Assembly (NCBI GenBank): GCA_024516155.1
Contig: JAJJXM010000032.1
Span: 434,001-498,000, forward strand
DNA from: Pyronema omphalodes
Lineage: Eukaryota; Ascomycota; Pezizomycetes; Pezizales; Pyronemataceae
Reading direction: 5' to 3'
Length of the DNA stretch: 64,000 nt
The notes under the pieces are model-generated. The model did not search any database, had not been told where the DNA came from, and saw only the letters and a program-made list of their open reading frames with translations. Both the position numbers and the translations under genes were made by a program. Positions 1 to 11,280 of this stretch are shown here, piece after piece; the stretch's first letter is position 1, and each line of letters starts with the position of its first letter.

Positions 1-3000
1 GCAGCAGCAGCTACAAATCACCCTCTATATATTCTTTTGTCAAGACGCAGCCACGCTTAATTGTTGTTAGTCAATATCAATCATCTATGCACAGTCATGA
101 TGCCAAGAATGAACTTAGATATCAGTAACTTTGCGTTATATCTGAGGCTCCGAGAGTCCGAATAAATGCAGTACCATCCTTTGATAAAAAGCTCCAGAGT
201 GTAGTGATTTATATCATAGCTACATCTCGCAAGATATTGCGTGGGCTTTTCTCAATGAAATTCAAAAGCTTGAAGTAGTGCTAATAACGTCGAGTCTCCC
301 TAACACTGGTCTCAGTTTAAGGAATTTTCAGACAGCGATGTTATTAAAGCGTATCTTCTTGCGCATTACGGAAGTCGGCGGGCTATTTGATTTAAAGCTC
401 GTTAATAGAAATCGTGACTGCAGAACCATGTACCATTTCCCCTGATTCTACGAGGCACTGGATGTTGCGACTACCAGTCTACCACAGTCAAATGCCCCAC
501 AAAGACTCTTTATTACAAATGTAATCACTACCTTATATCCCGCGGCAATGTTTTCTAACGGAACGACAGACTTAATAACCAAAATGGCATCTCCATCCGA
601 CGTCTTTAAACTGTAAAAATGAGTTAACAGATCATCAAATATAGCCGAAGCGTATAACAGGGTGACGAAAAGGAACAGCCTAGAAAGTCAATCAATAAAG
701 TATAGTAGAATCAATGAGTAGTTTGAGTAGTTCAAAGGGCAACAAGATCTAGGGAAGGAAAAGAGGCGTATTTTGGGATCAGTATCGTGTCGGTATCACG
801 AGGTTCACAGCTTGTCGCTCATTATGGAAAGGAACTTCTGAAAGGCGGGCCGGCTTGCAACATCATATCACATCACATCATAGGTGCTCGATAGGCCTTG
901 CTCTATACATTGAAACACAAATGGTGACCTGACAAAAAGGATTTTTAGGTCCTGTTGTTGCTTGTAGAGCTGTGGTTTTTGACACATTCATCGTAACGCC
1001 TTGCCCTTATACTGTCACCTTTACTTTGTACTTCATGGAAAACCCATATAAATTTCAACTTACACAGTATCTCACTTTATTTTTTCAACAGAGACGAAGA
1101 ATAATAGTGAGAGATGGGAAATTTGTTAATTGAAGACAGGAATAGGGAGAGAAAGGTGCAGGAACTGTATATGTAAATGAAGAAAGCCAGCCACACTCGC
1201 CTCATTTAAGACGCATGAAAATAATTTAAGTAAGATGAATACCGTTGGCATGATATGTATTATTTTCGAATGATGTATTGCCTCCTTAAACAATGCCGTT
1301 GATGGCGGAAGGAATGAATGACCCGACGAAACGAGCTATGATACGTGATATGGAATCACTGAAGGATAGATTACAACTTCGCTAATTTACGTAACACGAA
1401 TTCCCTACGATGGTGGTTGGAAGATATGGTAGTTGGTCATAGAGCCTTCCAAGCGGAAGTTGATAAGAGAGCAAACGAACGGAACGAACTACGGGGTTGA
1501 AGCCACTAGTACAATTAGAAGGGCATGAAGAAAATCAAATTGTACAGCAGGTAAAATTAAAGCAATTATAAGAGGTGTAAATTGAGGAGGTGAGGTTAAA
1601 GGAGACTGTGGAAAGAGGGGCAAAATTAGTTTTATCAAAGAACGATAGAAAAAGCGAGATCAAAAAGCCGAGCGAGCAACGACTTATAAAGGTGAAGGAA
1701 CTTCAGGAAGAGATCCAATCATGCCGGTGATCATACGAGGATAAAAGAAAGAAGGAATCTTGAACTGTGTGGAAATAGCGACGATTTATGCATTAAATAG
1801 CATAATAAAGCGAGCCGGAGATAACATATTACAATGAAATCAATGGAAAACAGCAAAGTCTACACGCCACAATGTGCAAATGCCAATGGTACCTGCACTT
1901 CGAGCGGGGAGTCTAAGATGTTTTTGCACACTTGAGGTGTAATTGGTCAAACACAGGCGTCTGTGGCAGAGATTAAGCTGTCAAACACAGGCGCCTATTA
2001 CCCAAAGTTATTGGAACAGGCACTTTAAGCGCAGGTAGTCCAAATTTTATGTCGGTTAGACAGTTAGAGAGCTTGGGCCCTTTGGATTTTAACGATCAAG
2101 GAGGTAGTTTTGGTTGATATTGTTGCCCTTACGCATCTGCACCTCAGCATCAACAAACTGAATCATCAACTTTATTCTCTGTATCTATGTGGCAATACAA
2201 GACTAGAGGAACTTGCATTGTTTGATAGTTCGGCGATGATTAAAATTTTTCGAAACTTATAATAATCGCTCATATTATACGGCGGTGTTTTACGATTCTA
2301 TGTGACATTTCCAAACTACCTACTTGATCATATGTTCTTTGTACATGCGGCGTATGTAGTACTGTTGTTATCGATACAGTGGTATGCGCACGCGCATCGT
2401 TGATCGGACTCCAAGCGCTTGGTAAGGCAGCAAAAGGACGTATGTACAGATGTATACCAAGACCGAGTAAGTTCCATAAAGGTGCAAAAGGTGCATCAAT
2501 ATGCAAGCCACTTCCGACCCACCAAAACTGAAAGGTTGCAACCGCACGAGCCACTAGCGTCATCCCACGTCGGGTCAACAAAAGCTACTCGGGCGAAGAA
2601 GAAGCCATTTTTGTTCATATTTACGTTCATTGGATTTCAAAGAAGCCTCAGATTCTTCTATTTTCACTGATTGAGGAAAGTAGTGTCATGGTAAGCTAGA
2701 AGCTGGTGGATTAAGAGTTATTCGAAACTGCAGGATGACGAGGATGATGTAGAACCTCCCGGACTCCATCGAGCTGCCTCGAACCAGGTTCAGCTCATGC
2801 ATAGCACCTGGTAAGGCCTAGCCATCATATTTGATTGGCAAGTTTGTTATAATTAATAATTGAAAGTTGATTTTTAATCACCACAAAGGAGTTGTTTAAC
2901 TGAAGACAATCTGTTTAAGCTGAAAACATTGAGGGTTTGATTTTGAAAGGAGGTCCAAGGTTTAATGGCTGTAAAATTTGGGTCTGGCAACAGTATTGGT

Positions 3001-4340
3001 ACAAACATTTAATAATTTACGTTTTCGAAATATTTGCAATTAAGGGATGTGTATTGTGCAACTCGATATTTCATCACCGAGCCTGAATGGCCAGATTAGA
3101 CGTAAAAGCACTTTTAAGAAATGACGGGTACCTACTTAGATAAAGGTTGAACAATCATACATATGCCCAAGGCCCAAATTAATGAATACGCTTGGAGGTC
3201 TCAGACGGTATTTGGAAATGTTTTTTCTATGGTTACTAGTACAATTTGTAATACCTGTGGTACTTATGTATATGTGTGGTTGTGGCGTTGGTGTCTATTG
3301 CATAAATGGTGGTTCATTGAAAATAATCTCGTGATGTTTTTTCCTGCAGAATCCGGCATAAGACAGAACCATTCGGAGCGGAGTACTTACCGAAGCCCTC
3401 GAATGTGCTATTGCACAGGTGCAAAAAATTACGAAACATGTGCGTTTCCACTGGCGGTAACTCAGCGAACTGTAGGAGTGAACGGGGCCGGTTACAAATA
3501 TCTGCCTTGCCAGGGCGTTTGTATCACCACAGTGGAACCCAATTTATCCACGTTATAGTCCTCGATATGAAAGTACTCCATGCAGATGTTGTGGATTAAT
3601 TCGCATCGATATTATTCTCGATCTCATCGATGATCACGGCCGATTTCATCCTCAGCTGTGAACCCCAACGGCCGAATACCGTTTATGTATGCTTATTATT
3701 CTCTAGTATACCAATGGATAGTCTTTGTAATTGCATTATCACGTTACACGAAACACGGATTACTCCAGGACTGAAATATACTTTCTTCTAAACTCTTTCC
3801 AACCGCCGCTCTAACTGCGGCGAGATTTTCCGAGCCAACTCGAGTTTTGCCTTTTTGATTCCATATCTGCATTACAGCTCTTCCGGAAGAAAGCATGGAA
3901 TGAATTTCAGGGCTGTTGTACCATATGGTAAATAGGCCATTGGACAAAGCTCCCAGGTTCGCACCACCTTACACTGGAATAAGTTTTCATTTGGACCATA
4001 TTTTAGCGAGAGTCATAAAGTACCGCACATTACCCGCCAATCCCTGGATAAATCGCTAGGATGCACTGCGTTTCATTGGTCAGCAACATTGCTCCGCTAC
4101 AGCGTGTCAAACATGTGGGAAGTGCAGTGATTCTGCAAGCCAGATTGTTCACCGCAATTAACATCAAAGATCTGGACAGTAAGAGCTTAGCTAGGTTCAC
4201 CCTCGAGATGCAAGTGCCCGAGACTGTACTATGATGCACTTCTCTTCGCTTGGTATGCGCGGCGGTTGGAGGTGCTATTGCTGAAACTGTAATAGATTTC
4301 GTCCGACAAGAGATTAAGATGAAGAACTTCTGAGCTCACA
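1..4340. other. Gene-free AT-rich stretch
   Basis: I see no RNA gene and no coding region I would defend here. Open frames are short and scattered on both strands, without recognisable domains or convincing exon chains. The longest, 3163-3558 on the plus strand, is discussed in the findings. The DNA is AT-rich with many stops in all frames, which would fit old decayed sequence, but I could not compute composition or a repeat-induced-mutation index. Confidence 0.5.
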
Positions 4341-4341
4341 G

Positions 4342-4348
4342 TATATAT
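4342..4348 (+). promoter_or_regulatory. Putative TATA box of the esterase gene
   Basis: A TATATAT stretch lies about 110 bases upstream of the chosen start codon of the secreted hydrolase at 4458. The spacing suits a fungal core promoter. The assignment rests on sequence and position only. Confidence 0.35.
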
Positions 4349-4457
4349 GGAAGAGATTTCCTCCATTTTGAGCAGCACAAAAACAGCATCTCATCACAGA
4401 ATCACAACATCACAGCATCTCATTCAGTCTTTCGGATTTGTTACTCAAAACTTCAAA

Positions 4458-5569
4458 ATGTTACTGAAGACTCTCGCATCATCTCTTCTCTTATCATTGA
4501 TTCTTTCTGTCACTGCGGTACCGACAGGCTGTGTTTCCAAACCAGATGAATGTCCAGTAGAGACTGTTGCTCTGGAGTGGTAAGTCCTATGACTAATTCC
4601 TTCATATCCATTCACTAACATCTCTGCAGCACAACCCAAGAATTCGTCGATGCTGGCTCTCATGGCACTCCCCTCTACAAAATGTCCTTCAGCGCCGCTC
4701 GTGAATTCCTCGAGAATGTCCAAGCCAAAGACAATCCCAGTCTCTCAACTATCGACTACTCAGAGCACAACCTCCCAATTGGGCCCACGGGTAACGTGAA
4801 CCTTCACATCTACCGCCCCAAGGGTTTGGAAGACAAAACTCTCCCCGTTATCTTCTATTTCCACGGCGGTGGCTGGATCCTTGGATCCCCCAATACCCAT
4901 CGTCGCCTTATGTTCGATCTCCTAAAAGAAACCAACTCCGCCATTCTTTTTGTCAACTACACACGTTCACCAGAAGCACAATTCCCCATTCCAGTAGAAC
5001 AAGCCTGGTCCGCCGTCGAATGGCTACAAAGCAACGGCAAGAAACTAAACCTGGACGCATCCCGTGTTGCATTCGCAGGAGACTCAGCCGGAGGCGCCAT
5101 GGCAGCAGCAGTCAACCTTATCTCCATCCAGAAAAACGCCATGGAATTACTTCCCCGCTTCCAAGTGCTTTTCTACCCGGTCACCGACATCTCAAAGGAA
5201 AGCTGCACTTACAAAACCTTCGCAAAAGGCCCCGGTCTTACTCCTGACACTTTAAGATGGATGATTGGAGAATATACCCATGATGCCCAGGCTAGAACTG
5301 ATATCCTGGCTTCGCCACTTCTGGCTTCTACGGAGTTGCTCCGGTATATGCCGGAGACTATGATTATTACTGCTCAGGTTGATCCGTTGAGACAAGAGGG
5401 TGAAGACTTTGCGCATAGGCTAGTGGAATCCGGTGTTCAGGTTACAATGATGCGTGCATTGGGTACTATTCATGATTTTGTTATGCTAAACCCTTTGGCC
5501 AACACCACGGCAACTAGAGTGGCTATTAGGACTGCAGGAGGCTCATTGAGGGAGGCGTTGATGGCGTAA
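4458..5569 (+). CDS. Secreted alpha/beta-hydrolase (HSL-type esterase/lipase)
   Basis: Two exons, 4458-4579 and 4630-5569, joined across a 50-nt GTAAGT...CAG intron, give 353 residues. The first exon supplies a hydrophobic signal peptide (about residues 1-20, MLLKTLASSLLLSL...), so the protein is probably secreted. The body is an alpha/beta-hydrolase-3 (hormone-sensitive-lipase group) domain: the oxyanion-hole motif HGGGW is at 119-123 and the nucleophile elbow GDSAGG puts the catalytic serine at about 193. The acid is probably Asp292 (in QVDPLRQEG) and the histidine His322 (in TIHDF). All triad residues are present, so the enzyme should be active. It would hydrolyse carboxyl esters of short acyl chains or small secondary metabolites; the substrate cannot be told. 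The start at 4458 is preferred over the internal Met at 4682 because only the spliced form carries the signal peptide. The gene stands alone, and its 3' flank is partly duplicated about 2.4 kb downstream. Confidence 0.88.
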
Positions 5570-5614
5570 ATATCAGGGAAATATAGAAGGATGGTTGTGT
5601 AACAGAGCCGGTGG

Positions 5615-5780
5615 GCTGTGAACCTGGAAATTGGAGATTGGGATGAACATGAAAAAAGGAGGGAAGATACAGTTTTGTACGACGTCTCTGAGTGACTGTC
5701 TGCAGGTGACTGGCTGCGAGTGATTGGAAGAGCGATGTAGAATATGGTTGGACAAAGAGGTGGAATGTCTTGGTTCGGAT
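5615..5780. repeat. Esterase 3' flank, duplicated at about 8005-8140
   Basis: The segment just after the esterase stop, around 5628-5690 (ATTGGGATGAACATG followed by an A-run, then GTTTTGT and CTGAGTGA) with GGTGGAATGT further on, recurs in the same order at about 8010-8140. By eye it is roughly three-quarters identical. This marks the left end of a duplicated non-coding block reaching to about 8.5 kb. Confidence 0.6.
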
Positions 5781-6550
5781 TTTTAAAAAGGGACAAGTGG
5801 ATGATCGACGGGTTGGGAATGTATAATATTTTTGATTTTATGTAATTGGAATACAACTTAATTTAGTATACATGATACACTGTGACAATTACCACCCCAT
5901 TTGTTAGGTATCGTAGAGACACTATATTAGTTCACGGATAAAACTGTGCTTTGGTTGAAGCCTTGGTTCAGTAAGCTAAGGCCCACGTTCACATACGTAA
6001 AAGAAAGGCTGACGTACCGGGGAATATAATAGCACACTGGCCAGACACTGTCTTCAGGGTCCGAGACTCCAAGTGAACGTGTTACGTCAACATTTTCAGC
6101 TCTCAGAGAGGCGTATGTGTCTCAGATTCCTAAATCCAGACCTTCCAAATACCTATTCTCTGAGACCCCCGGTCCCTAAACACCGTCTAGAGGCCCTCCA
6201 GAGTCCAGGGAAAGTTGTCCATCATGCTCGGAGTGCAGAGTTAAGGTGTCGACATGATGATATTTCTACATGTTTGCCACAATTCCTCCAGCTTGTCTCG
6301 GTACATGAAAAATACCTTCGTATATGTACTTTTTCATCATCATCCACTCCCGAGCTTCCCGGAGTCGGCGAATAAAACCTGGAGTAACGTCACGGCAAAA
6401 ATGTCAATTATTACAGACACGGATGACAAGCTTTATTAAACAGAGCTTCATACAATTAAACCTCAGAAGCTAAGGATAGCTTAGCGAAGGTCCGTTCCAT
6501 GATATATGTACATCTCGCCGTTCTGCACAAAAACTGCACTACAAGTTTCC

Positions 6551-6980
6551 GGGGCTCTACATATACGTGCAAAAGCACGTATGGTTCGCATGACAGACGT
6601 GTGGCGTACAGAAGTGAAACCAAGACATGGGCGTAGGCATATCTGAGCCTGATCTTTTGCCGGATGAGATGATGGCTAAAGATGAGGCTTACCGTTACGA
6701 GTCAGGACATGGAGGATGGTATCGAAGTGGCATGGCATGTTTTTATCAACAGGTTAATTACTTCACCTGACCAATTCCGGATGGAAGCCCAAGTGCAGAC
6801 GGCCGGAGAATTGAAGGGATAAGTGGTCCGTGTGAACGGAGGTAAGTCGTATCGGAGTATCGGCAGCCCTGTCTTACTAACGGTGATGAATCACCGAAAT
6901 CACTCGCTACTCTTGGAACGGGCTTGAGGTAGTCTATGGTGGCTGTCATTTCTTTCATCATCCTCGGGTCAAAATGCTCT
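6551..6980 (+). repeat. Non-coding tandem repeat, unit A
   Basis: First of three imperfect direct repeats. Shared landmarks in order are GGGGCTCTA, ATGGTTCGCAT, GTGGCG (6601), AAACCAAGA, GATGAGGCTTACC, CAGACGGCCGGAGAATTG, GATGAATCACCG, CTCGCTACTCTTGGAACGGG and TTTCTTTCATCATCCTCGG. Small indels and point changes break all reading frames, so it does not look coding. Confidence 0.8.
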
Positions 6981-7468
6981 GGGGCTCTATACGTGAAGAA
7001 ACATGGGTGGTTCGCATAACAGATATGTGGCGTTCAGAAATGAAACCAAGATATGGGCGTAATCGTATCCGAGCCCGATTCCATGCTGGATAAGATGCTG
7101 AGTATAGATGAGGCTTACCGGAGGATTCAAAACGTGGTGATCACAGTCGGGACCCAAAGGATGGAATTGGTACGTCATGTTGCATCAACCGGTATCATGT
7201 CCGACATATGGGATAGAATGGATGAATATGTACTTAGCCCGAGTAAATCCGGATGAGATGCCTAGTACAGACGGCCGGAGAATTGGAGGGCTAATAAGTG
7301 GTCCGTGTGAACGGAGGTGAGTCGTATCGGAGTATCGGCAGCCCTGTCTTACTAGCAGTGATGAATCACCGGCATCACTCGCTACTCTTGGAACGGGCTT
7401 GAGATAGTATATTCTAGCTGTCATTTCTTTCATCATCCTCGGATCAAAACGTCTACTACGAGACTTCA
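6981..7468 (+). repeat. Non-coding tandem repeat, unit B
   Basis: Second copy of the unit at 6551-6980, with its GTGGCG landmark at 7027 (426 bases after unit A) and the same marker order. It is about 60 bases longer than unit A. No shared open frame survives between the copies. Confidence 0.8.
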
Positions 7469-7955
7469 AGGCTCGGTACGCAGAAACACGGATGGTTCGC
7501 ATAACAGACATGTGGCGTTCAGAAACGAAACCAAGACATGGGCGTAGTCGTATCCGAGGCTCGAGCCCGATTTTATGCCGGATGAGATGCTGAGTACAGA
7601 TGACTGTGGATTACCGGGGATTTACCGGGGATTTAGAAACTTGGGGATTCGGAACTTGGTGGGTAATGATGAACGTGGTACGTCATGTTTTATCGACTCA
7701 GGACTGGCCTTTGTGCCGTCTGGTTTATGGGATTGAAAGGATAGACATGCATGTATTCATGCTTAGCGTGACTAGGAACGGACGAAAGCTTCAGTACAGA
7801 CAGCCGGATTATTCGATGGGAGAATACTCCGTGATGACGGTGATGGTTTGTAGTAGATTGGAGTATCGACAGCCCCGTCTCCTTGGTGATGAATCACCCG
7901 CATCACTCTGCTCCTGGCGCGGTCTTGAGATATTCTATTCTTGTTGTCAGTGATG
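7469..7955 (+). repeat. Non-coding tandem repeat, unit C (more diverged)
   Basis: Third copy, with GTGGCG at 7512 (485 bases after unit B). It keeps AAACCAAGACATGGGCGTAG, the CAGACAGCCGGA box, GATGAATCACCCGCATCACTC and the TTGAGATA box, but with more changes. A fourth, weaker fragment at about 8385-8500 repeats only the final part (GGAGTATC, GATGGATCACCGGCAT, TTTGAGATGGTCTATTCTAG). Confidence 0.7.
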
Positions 7956-8562
7956 TTATCCCCATCTGGCAGGAATACCCTACTTCTTATGGAATATCTA
8001 AAAACGTATTGAGAATTGGGACTTGGGATGAACATGGAAAAAATGTGAAAAATGCGGTTTTGTAAAACGTGACTGAGTGATTAGATGTGAGTCACTGATA
8101 TACCGAGGAACAGGTGGAATGTATTGGGTTGAGAGAGATCAAAGTCATGAAGTGGAAGTGGAAGTGGAAGGAAGTGAAGTGAAGTATATTTCGGTTACTA
8201 AGCTGACATGCATTACAGAGCAACATATCATGGAAATAAGTGCTACCAGCGCTTGTTCCATTCCTTCACATCAACGAACACGACTCTACAGGCCGTCTTC
8301 AACAGAATGTCTTCATTTGGATTTCAAAAGGTGGTTGTACATACAGAGGCTGGCGAATTGGATGTGTGGATTGTCCGTGGTAAAGGTGGTGGTTTGTATC
8401 GGAGTATCAACCGCACCGTGTCATTGCTTGTGATGGATCACCGGCATCCTTACTATACTCTTAGGACTGGTTTGAGATGGTCTATTCTAGTAGTCATTCC
8501 ATTTTTCTCTATCCAAAACTCCTTAAATCCCAATGAAAACCCCCCAAATTCACAAATAACCC

Positions 8563-9460
8563 CTATTCCTTCGCCGTCCCCAAAATCCAAGGCCTCTCAT
8601 CAAAAAACGGATCATTCATAATATCCAAAAACCTGACGACAATCTGACTTTTCCTATAAGCCTTCTTCCTTTTCTCCAGTTGTTTCTTCGTCATCCTCTC
8701 ATCCGGTGTATCTTCCCCTCCATCCACCTCCGACCCTTTTTCAAACTCCCTAAATATCACACTACCCTTTTTATACATCTCATCCTCCTTATTATAATTT
8801 ATTCCGAACCTCGAAAAAAGTATCTCATTCTTATCCGCAGATAATGTATGTGCTAACTCCTTCTCTGCTTCCGCAGCTGTCATACCACCTTGCTGAATCA
8901 ACGCCCAGAAGGTGGTGTTGTAGAGATTGTTGATGTGCGCATCTACTTGTCGCCAGCGAATGTAGTCGCGGAGAATATAGGTGGTGGGATATGGTACAGC
9001 GCGTCCATCGAATGTCGGTAATGGCCGTTGAAGTTTCGTCTCGGGGAAGTATTCCGGCCACATATAGATATAATTCGCCGTAAAATTCGAAACGATTGTA
9101 GTAACAATCTTACTATACCCTCGTAGTCAGCATCTCTTCCATCCCCAACCCTCCTACCCTTCAGGGTGAGAAAACCAACCTTTCCCTCCTCTCAAACAAC
9201 GTAGTATTCCTCTTCAACACAAAACTATATTCATCCGAAATTCCATAGGATAACACAATATCGGGTAAATCCTTCATCACCTCCATAGCAGCGGCATTCA
9301 TGAGATGAAGTGCCCTTGCATCATTCGGTTTTATGAACCCGTGCCGCTCGGTGAATTTGTGGAAGCCGCGCCCGTCGATTCGGACTACTATCCAGGTAGA
9401 AGGAAGGATTCGGTCGTCCCGCTCGAAGGATTTGACGTATTCGTATTTGGAGTTCGCCAT
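8563..9460 (-). CDS. THG1: tRNA-His guanylyltransferase
   Basis: Two exons on the minus strand, 9460-9180 and 9112-8563, are joined across a 67-nt intron (GTTGGT donor, TGCTGAC branch site, TATAG acceptor) and encode 276 residues. Thg1 adds the extra 5' guanylate (G-1) to tRNA-His by 3'-5' polymerisation, which histidyl-tRNA synthetase needs. The metal-binding carboxylates are in place: Asp29 in [10 protein letters not shown] and Asp76-Glu77 in [12 protein letters not shown], the same numbering as the characterised eukaryotic enzymes. The conserved HINNLYNT motif follows at about 153-160. The C-terminal tail past about 235 is charged and somewhat longer than in yeast (237 residues). The splice restores the family core [19 protein letters not shown]. 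An essential single-copy gene is expected in fungi. Confidence 0.95.
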
Positions 9461-10250
9461 GGTGTGTAAGGCGGGGTATGGAGGGGTGGCTTATGCCGCG
9501 AGTGTAGCGAGTGTAGCGATTGCAGCGAGTGTAGGAAGCGCAGGAAGCGTAGGGCGTAAACGCCAGTCGATTTCAGCGCCGGTTACGGAGAGATGGTCGG
9601 GTGGTACGGTGGTACGGTGGTGTGATAGTGAGGGTGGTGCAAATTTCGCCAACGTTTCTCAGCGAGAAATAACGAACAGCTTCGATGGCGGCTTAAGTCA
9701 GTCAGGTGCGTAAGGCGAACGGTGTTTCGAGGTTCGCGGAATCAGTGCATAAAGTCGATGAGATCACACGCGGGGTCGAAATTAAGGTTTCAAGCCGCAT
9801 TGCACTAAATTCTAGCTTATGCATATGTAAACACGTGCGTATGGGTGCTGCAGGGTATGGTGGCTAGACGCTAGGTTATGGAAGCGAAGATGCGAGGATG
9901 CGAAGATGCGAAAACGATACCGGGAAAATGTTGTGAACCTGGGCTGCGATGGCATCCAAGGCATTCAAAGCATCCATCTCAACTCATATCTTACCAGCAT
10001 TATGATCGATCCCATAAGCATAATTCCACATCAGAACCTAAATTTTCTTACACGGATGGAACTCTAGAACTATGAAAATGAAACCGTCTGATATTGGATT
10101 TTTGCATGAAAGAAAAAAGGTTATTATCAATAATCAATAAGGAAAGTTCACCAGCATCACCACTGCATATGCGTCGACTTTAGGCTTTATTGCCTATGGA
10201 TGAGGGTTTCGTCACATATGTATGTACACGTAACGACTTGATGAGCTCGA

Positions 10251-10296
10251 TGAGCCTGAATGAGCCTGAATGAGCCTGAATGAGCCTGAATGAGCC
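10251..10296 (+). repeat. Decamer tandem repeat TGAGCCTGAA
   Basis: Four full direct copies of TGAGCCTGAA plus a partial fifth, ending shortly before the poly-G run at 10315. Confidence 0.9.
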
Positions 10297-10314
10297 AGTA
10301 TGAGTCAGGGCAGA

Positions 10315-10340
10315 GGGGGGGGGGGGGGGGGGGGGGGGGG
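10315..10340 (+). repeat. Poly-G tract (26 G)
   Basis: An uninterrupted run of 26 guanines. It could fold as a G-quadruplex and is a likely sequencing or assembly weak point, so the exact length should be treated with caution. Confidence 0.85.
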
Positions 10341-10679
10341 CAGGGAAAGAGGGGGATGGCATTATGACACACTTTCGCGTGATTTTTCGTGATGCCTATC
10401 CACAACGATGGAAGGGGATCTGGAGACTCAAAGCGATGATTCACAGATGCGAAAACTCACGGTAAAGAGGACAATGAATCTTAAATGCCTCTTCGTAACA
10501 CATCATCGATAGTCAAAAGTAGATAAGCCCACTGTAATTAGCATGATCAATATTTCTTAGTTACAATTTCACAACTTTACTTCGACGCATATCATACATG
10601 ACATCAATCCAATCTTATAGACCATTCAGGCTGGTAAAAAAATGTGTATAAATGTTTCTACTTTAACCTCACGTAACAA

Positions 10680-10752
10680 GCTCTCGTAGCTCAGGGGTTA
10701 GAGCGGTCGATTGCAGATCGACAGGTCCCTCGTTCAAATCGGGGTGGGAGCT
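10680..10752 (+). tRNA. tRNA-Cys(GCA)
   Basis: A 73-base cloverleaf without intron. The acceptor stem GCTCTCG pairs with TGGGAGC (two G-U pairs). The D arm is GCTC/GAGC, and the anticodon stem GTCGA/TCGAC closes the seven-base loop TTGCAGA with anticodon GCA. The T arm CCTCG-TTCAAAT-CGGGG is intact. The discriminator base is T (U73), as in eukaryotic tRNA-Cys. Confidence 0.95.
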
Positions 10753-10830
10753 TCATTTTTACCTTTTTATTCCAACATCTCAAAATTTTTTTCATGATTG
10801 CCCTCATAACCTATTTAGGACGAGAAAATC

Positions 10831-11022
10831 ATGAGTCACACAACAAAACAAAGATGGAAACTTTATCGCGGGTTGAGAATAGCTGCTGGGTGGGTGATGA
10901 ATAGTTTACGTCATTTTCATCCGATATCTGAGTCTATGAAACTATGACGTTTTGTAATAGGCTACGACTGATGTGTGGTGTTTGAAGTTCCATTAGAAGC
11001 GTTGCTACAGCCAGATAATGAT
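10831..11022 (+). repeat. Non-coding direct repeat, copy 1
   Basis: This starts ATGAGTCACACAACA and continues with GCTGCTGGGT, GATGAATAGTTTACGTCA, TTTCGTAAT-like and GTGGTGTTTGAAGTT blocks to AGAAGCGTTG. The same order recurs at 11086-11280, about 255 bases downstream. No reading frame is conserved between copies. Confidence 0.75.
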
Positions 11023-11085
11023 GTAATGTGGTATATCTTTCCGTCAACGTATGGTGGGTATTAGTTAACAAACCTTGCAAGTCTC

Positions 11086-11280
11086 ATGAGTCACACAACA
11101 GCAAACGTCACTAAGATGAAGATGAAAAAATACATAGTTGCTGGGTGATGAATAGTTTACGTCACATCCAATCTCCAAATACAGCTACGAAATTTCGTAA
11201 TAATCCACGGTTCCTGAGTGGTGTTTGAAGTTTACTTAGAAGCGTTGATTGATACAGCTAGATGATAACCCCAGGTTTTT
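11086..11280 (+). repeat. Non-coding direct repeat, copy 2
   Basis: Second copy of the 10831-11022 segment, with the longest exact block GATGAATAGTTTACGTCA shared. It diverges by small indels. The duplication lies directly downstream of tRNA-Cys. Between here and the arrestin-like gene (11281-12523) I see no gene, only AT-rich and low-complexity DNA. Confidence 0.75.

Larger units (their letters stand above)
9461..10679. other. Intergenic region between THG1 and tRNA-Cys
   Basis: No gene recognised. The part next to THG1 (9461-9720) presumably holds its promoter and carries GC-rich near-repeats of AGTGTAGCG. Further on are a decamer array (10251-10296) and a 26-base poly-G run (10315-10340). 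The short open frames crossing the poly-G run only translate low-complexity DNA. Confidence 0.5.

Noticed and set aside
8077..8621. Overlapping plus-strand frames of 118-137 codons
   Set aside because: They lie in the degenerate repeat block and run into the antisense of THG1; no protein signature.
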